Shown in pieces: positions 61,317 through 64,000 of a DNA stretch of 64,000 bases. Each line of letters starts with the position of its first letter. Positions within the stretch are counted from its first letter, which is position 1. The position numbers and the translations under genes are program-made. The notes beneath the pieces are model-generated. The model made no database searches and was not told where the DNA came from. It was given only the letters and a program-made list of their open reading frames with translations. This stretch comes from G963664585 sp963664585 (lineage in GTDB: Bacteria; Bacillota; Clostridia; Oscillospirales; Ruminococcaceae): assembly GCA_963664585.2 (NCBI GenBank), contig CAXXEO010000026.1, positions 62,001 through 126,000 of the forward strand, read 5' to 3'.

Positions 61317-61426
61317 CTAGTACTTTGTTGCAACTAAATCCTATATGACAATGGGTTAAATACACTTGTTTATTCCCCCGCCCTCGGCGGGGAAATATAT
61401 AAGTTTAAAATGAGACAGAATGCTAG
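61317..61426 (+). repeat. Family B palindromic repeat, complete
   Basis: CTAGTACTTTGTTGCAACTA, CCTATATGACAATGGGTTAA, stem CTTGTTTATTCCCCCGCC / GGCGGGGAAATATATAAG, TTTAAAATGAGACAGAATGC, end TAG. Nearly identical to the copy at 49076 in the arms. Confidence 0.9.
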
Positions 61427-61531
61427 TCAAAAGACGGTTGTGAGACGTAATAGCAATGCGCTTTTATTGGGATAATCGCCATAAATGCGGCTTAGGGAAA
61501 AGAGTAAGTATGGTAAGGAGTTGATGGCGAA

Positions 61532-63385
61532 ATGTACTGTTTTGACAGCCGAAGCACCGTTTATAAATCCCCCTTCGGTGCCCTACCAACGGGGGAGACG
61601 GTTACCTTTCGCCTGCTCCTTCCCATTCTGTGGGGGGTGCAGCTGCCATGCCTTCTGCTCTTTGCCGCCGCAGACACCGAAAAGCCCATGATAACCATCC
61701 CGATGGAGCCGCTTCGTCAGGAGCCTGACGAAGCATGGTTTACTACCTCCTTCTCACCTGAAAACCCCTCTCTTTTTTTCTACCGTTTTTCCGTACATAT
61801 GGGCGAAGAAACTGTAAGCATCGGCCACAGCGGGGATGCACTCGGGCGGCTTCATCAGCAGGGTCTCTGGCAGCTCACTGTATACGATAAAGAATTTCAG
61901 ACACCGGCGTTTTTAAAAGGGGGGCTTGTTTATCAGATCTTCCCTGACCGCTTTTACAAAGGTACAGGGGAGATGAAGGATATCCCTGCCGACCGGATTT
62001 TACGCGAGGACTGGAGGGCGTTACCGAACTGGCGGCCGGACGAGAACGGCAATGTAAAAAACAACGACTATTTCAGCGGGAACCTACGCGGGATTACGGA
62101 AAAGCTTGCGTATCTTCGTTCACTATCAGTCACCGCGATTTATCTGAATCCCATCTTCGAAGCACACTCAAACCACCGCTACAACACCGCAGATTACCAA
62201 AAAATTGACCCTCTTTTAGGCAATGAGATTGATTTTTCGCATCTTTGCAAAAGAGCGGGGGAACTGGGGATTTCTGTGATTTTGGATGGCGTTTTTAGTC
62301 ATACCGGAAGCGACAGCCTTTATTTTAACCGCGAGGGACGCTATGGAGTGGGCGGCGCGTATAAAGACCCGAAAAGTCCCTATTTCCCCTGGTACCAGTT
62401 TGGCGGTTACCCCGATGATTACCGCTCATGGTGGGGTTTTAAGACCCTCCCTGAAATTGACGAAGAAAATAAGGACTATCAGCGTTTTATCTGTGGAGAC
62501 GACGGAGTAATCGCCCACTGGATGCGTGCCGGAGCGGCCGGATTTCGTCTGGATGTTGCCGATGAGCTGCCGGACAGCATGCTTGACCAGATCAGGCACG
62601 CGGTCAAGCTGGCCTCGCCAGAGGGTATCGTCATCGGGGAGGTTTGGGAGGACGCGTCCAACAAAATAAGCTATGGGCAGCGGCGGCGCTATCTGCTGGG
62701 CGAGCAGCTTGACAGTGTGATGAACTATCCGCTTGCAGACGCTATAATCCGTTATATCCGTCACGGAGATCACCTGATTCTCTTTCATACACTCATGGAT
62801 ATTTTGGAAAACTATCCTCCGCAAGTGATACACACATTGATTAATCACCTATCCACCCATGATACCACGCGGGCGATCACTGCTCTGGCCGGTGAGGACG
62901 GAGAGGGGCATGACCGCCAGTGGCAGGAGGAACACCATTTTCTCTCATCTGAACAATACCAGAAGGGACGGGCGCTTTTTCAGCTTGCCTCGGTGCTCCA
63001 ATACACCCTGCCCGGTACACCCTCTCTCTATTACGGAGATGAGGTGGGACTGTCTGGCTACCGTGACCCCTTTAACCGCGTTTGTTATCCATGGGGCGGG
63101 GAGGACGGTCTGCTCCTTAGGCACTTTGAGGCCCTCGGCGAAATGCGGGCGGCTTGTCCTGCCCTTCGGGACGGGGACTTCTTTCTGACGGAGCTGGATA
63201 GCGGTCTTTGCTCGTTTACCCGTATAGGAAACGGCCAGCGACTTTTTATTGCCATCAACCGCGGAGCAGAGGAGAGGACGCCCATCCTTCCCCCTGGCAT
63301 GACACCCGATACCTTACAGGTGATTATGGGTACGGGAAGCATAAAACCACTGCCAGTTGGTGGCTTTCTTGTGACAGAATTTTAA
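61532..63385 (+). CDS. GH13-family alpha-glucan hydrolase (neopullulanase/cyclomaltodextrinase-like)
   Basis: A 617-residue glycoside hydrolase without a signal peptide, so cytoplasmic. An N-terminal CBM34-like domain (about 1-125) precedes the catalytic barrel: LVYQIFPDRFYKG, region I DGVFSHTGSDS, region II GAAGFRLDVADEL (nucleophile Asp), region III IVIGEVWEDAS (acid/base Glu), region IV LSTHDTTRAI (Asp). Regions II-IV and the N-domain fit the GH13_20/39 type. ATG 61532 has AAGGAG 11 bases upstream. Together with GlgP it would degrade internal glucan or imported maltodextrins. Confidence 0.92.
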   Translation: MYCFDSRSTVYKSPFGALPTGETVTFRLLLPILWGVQLPCLLLFAAADTEKPMITIPMEPLRQEPDEAWFTTSFSPENPSLFFYRFSVHMGEETVSIGHSGDALGRLHQQGLWQLTVYDKEFQTPAFLKGGLVYQIFPDRFYKGTGEMKDIPADRILREDWRALPNWRPDENGNVKNNDYFSGNLRGITEKLAYLRSLSVTAIYLNPIFEAHSNHRYNTADYQKIDPLLGNEIDFSHLCKRAGELGISVILDGVFSHTGSDSLYFNREGRYGVGGAYKDPKSPYFPWYQFGGYPDDYRSWWGFKTLPEIDEENKDYQRFICGDDGVIAHWMRAGAAGFRLDVADELPDSMLDQIRHAVKLASPEGIVIGEVWEDASNKISYGQRRRYLLGEQLDSVMNYPLADAIIRYIRHGDHLILFHTLMDILENYPPQVIHTLINHLSTHDTTRAITALAGEDGEGHDRQWQEEHHFLSSEQYQKGRALFQLASVLQYTLPGTPSLYYGDEVGLSGYRDPFNRVCYPWGGEDGLLLRHFEALGEMRAACPALRDGDFFLTELDSGLCSFTRIGNGQRLFIAINRGAEERTPILPPGMTPDTLQVIMGTGSIKPLPVGGFLVTEF

Positions 63386-63499
63386 AATTATAACACACGA
63401 AAGCTTTTCTCCCGTCTGTGGTGGGGGAGGGGAAGAATTAGGTAACATAATTCTGATTTAAGAATAAAGCGATGAGCTTTCAAAAGGAGGTAACGCACT

Positions 63500-64000
63500 A
63501 TGGATTTCACTATACGGCGTGCTCAAATTTCTGATAGCAGCTCACTGACAGATATTTCTTTTGCCGCAAAAAGAGTTTGGAATTATCCCGAGCAATATTA
63601 TGATATATGGAAGGACGAATTGACGATTACCCCCGTTTACATTGCCGAGAACCGTGTCTATTTGGCTGAAGCGAATGGTGCGGTTCTAGGCTATTTCTCT
63701 ATTGTGGAGGTTAGAGAGGACTTTTGGGCAGGAAAAGTTTTTGTCAAGAAAGGCTTCTGGCTGGAACATATATTTATAAATCCCATTTATATCGGTCAGG
63801 GAATTGGAACGTGTTTAATGGCCTATGCTTCAACCCTTTGTCTGCAAGAAAACATTTTACTTCTGCATGTCTTCAGTGACCCCAATGCCAATGGCTTTTA
63901 TGATAGACTTGGCGCAACATATATTGGTGAGTCCCCATCAAGCATCGAGGGCCGGACGGTTTCAGTGTATGAGCTGACTTTTATCCGAAAAGGAACACCC
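63500..64000 (+). CDS. GNAT-family N-acetyltransferase, cut by window edge
   Basis: ATG 63500, with AAAGGAGG upstream, opens a frame that runs to the window edge (167 codons) without a stop. It begins MDFTIRRAQISDSSSLTDIS and has FWLEHIFINPIYIGQGIGTC for the acetyl-CoA pyrophosphate loop (Q-x-G-I-G), followed by LLHVFSDPNANGFYDRLGAT, a GNAT motif B with the F-Y-x-x-x-G-F type end. Substrate not predictable. Almost complete; few residues are likely missing. Confidence 0.85.
   Translation, partial: MDFTIRRAQISDSSSLTDISFAAKRVWNYPEQYYDIWKDELTITPVYIAENRVYLAEANGAVLGYFSIVEVREDFWAGKVFVKKGFWLEHIFINPIYIGQGIGTCLMAYASTLCLQENILLLHVFSDPNANGFYDRLGATYIGESPSSIEGRTVSVYELTFIRKGTP

Noticed and set aside
4455..61426. 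Repeats as a CRISPR array
   Set aside because: Copies are scattered kilobases apart, in both orientations, with no spacer regularity and no cas genes.
4455..61426. Repeats as ordinary terminators
   Set aside because: The core stems are not followed by U-runs, the arms are conserved beyond the stem, and several copies lie next to separate real terminators (34599, 40775, 43939).

Overview
The window reads as chromosomal DNA of a low-to-moderate GC, anaerobic, probably spore-forming member of the Clostridia, most likely Oscillospirales/Ruminococcaceae-like. The evidence is gene order (maf-mreB-mreC-mreD-mrdA-minD-mgsA; glmU-prs-pth-mfd; a T-box-led hisS-aspS), strong AGGAGG-type ribosome binding sites, formate-tetrahydrofolate ligase plus cyclodeaminase and FolD, a Cse60-like spore protein, two M42 aminopeptidases and a DUF4321 gene. 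The species cannot be fixed from sequence reading alone.

Layout. 1-7.1 kb (minus strand): rodA, glmU, prs, pth and the first two thirds of mfd (runs off the left edge). 7.5-11.6 kb (plus): fhs, tsaE, tsaB, rpiB, upp. 11.7-12.8 kb: an IS30-family element sitting inside a palindromic repeat. 13.6-18.6 kb: murD, two M42 peptidases and a PLP enzyme of the methionine gamma-lyase-like family. A tRNA-Leu(UAG) with a consensus promoter then marks the edge of an AT-richer accessory region (about 18.9-36 kb): cse60-like gene, HAD hydrolase, glutamine-amidotransferase-like hydrolase, ABC-2 exporter, a GGADGPTAIY membrane microprotein, LytTR/LiaF-like pair, a broken ATPase, ECF sigma/anti-sigma pair, RpiR regulator, MFS transporter, two flavoproteins and fchA-folD. 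36-43.7 kb: DUF6125, a TtcA-like PP-loop enzyme, three paralogous M20 peptidases and a divergent SLOG/ribbon-helix-helix pair. 44-58 kb (minus): aspS, hisS, T-box, mgsA, minD, mrdA, mreDCB, maf, DUF4321, dut, U32 peptidase, zapA. 58.8-63.4 kb (plus): glycogen phosphorylase and a GH13 enzyme, then a GNAT gene cut by the right edge.

Functional themes are rod-shape and peptidoglycan synthesis (RodA, PBP2, MreBCD, MurD, GlmU), one-carbon folate metabolism (Fhs, FchA, FolD), translation quality and tRNA modification (Pth, TsaE, TsaB, TtcA-like, AspS, HisS), peptide turnover (M42, M20, U32) and storage-glucan breakdown (GlgP, GH13).

The most striking thing is not a gene: about 16 clear intergenic palindromic elements of 60-115 bp, plus a few degenerate ones. 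They belong to two families (A and B) that share the same GC-rich hairpin core but have different arms, and at least two copies are A/B chimeras. One copy supplies the last codons and stop of a gene, and one is interrupted by the IS30 element. A second cross-cutting observation is that prs (twice), rodA and an AAA-type ATPase are each broken by single-base changes in short runs, which could be sequencing error or real decay.
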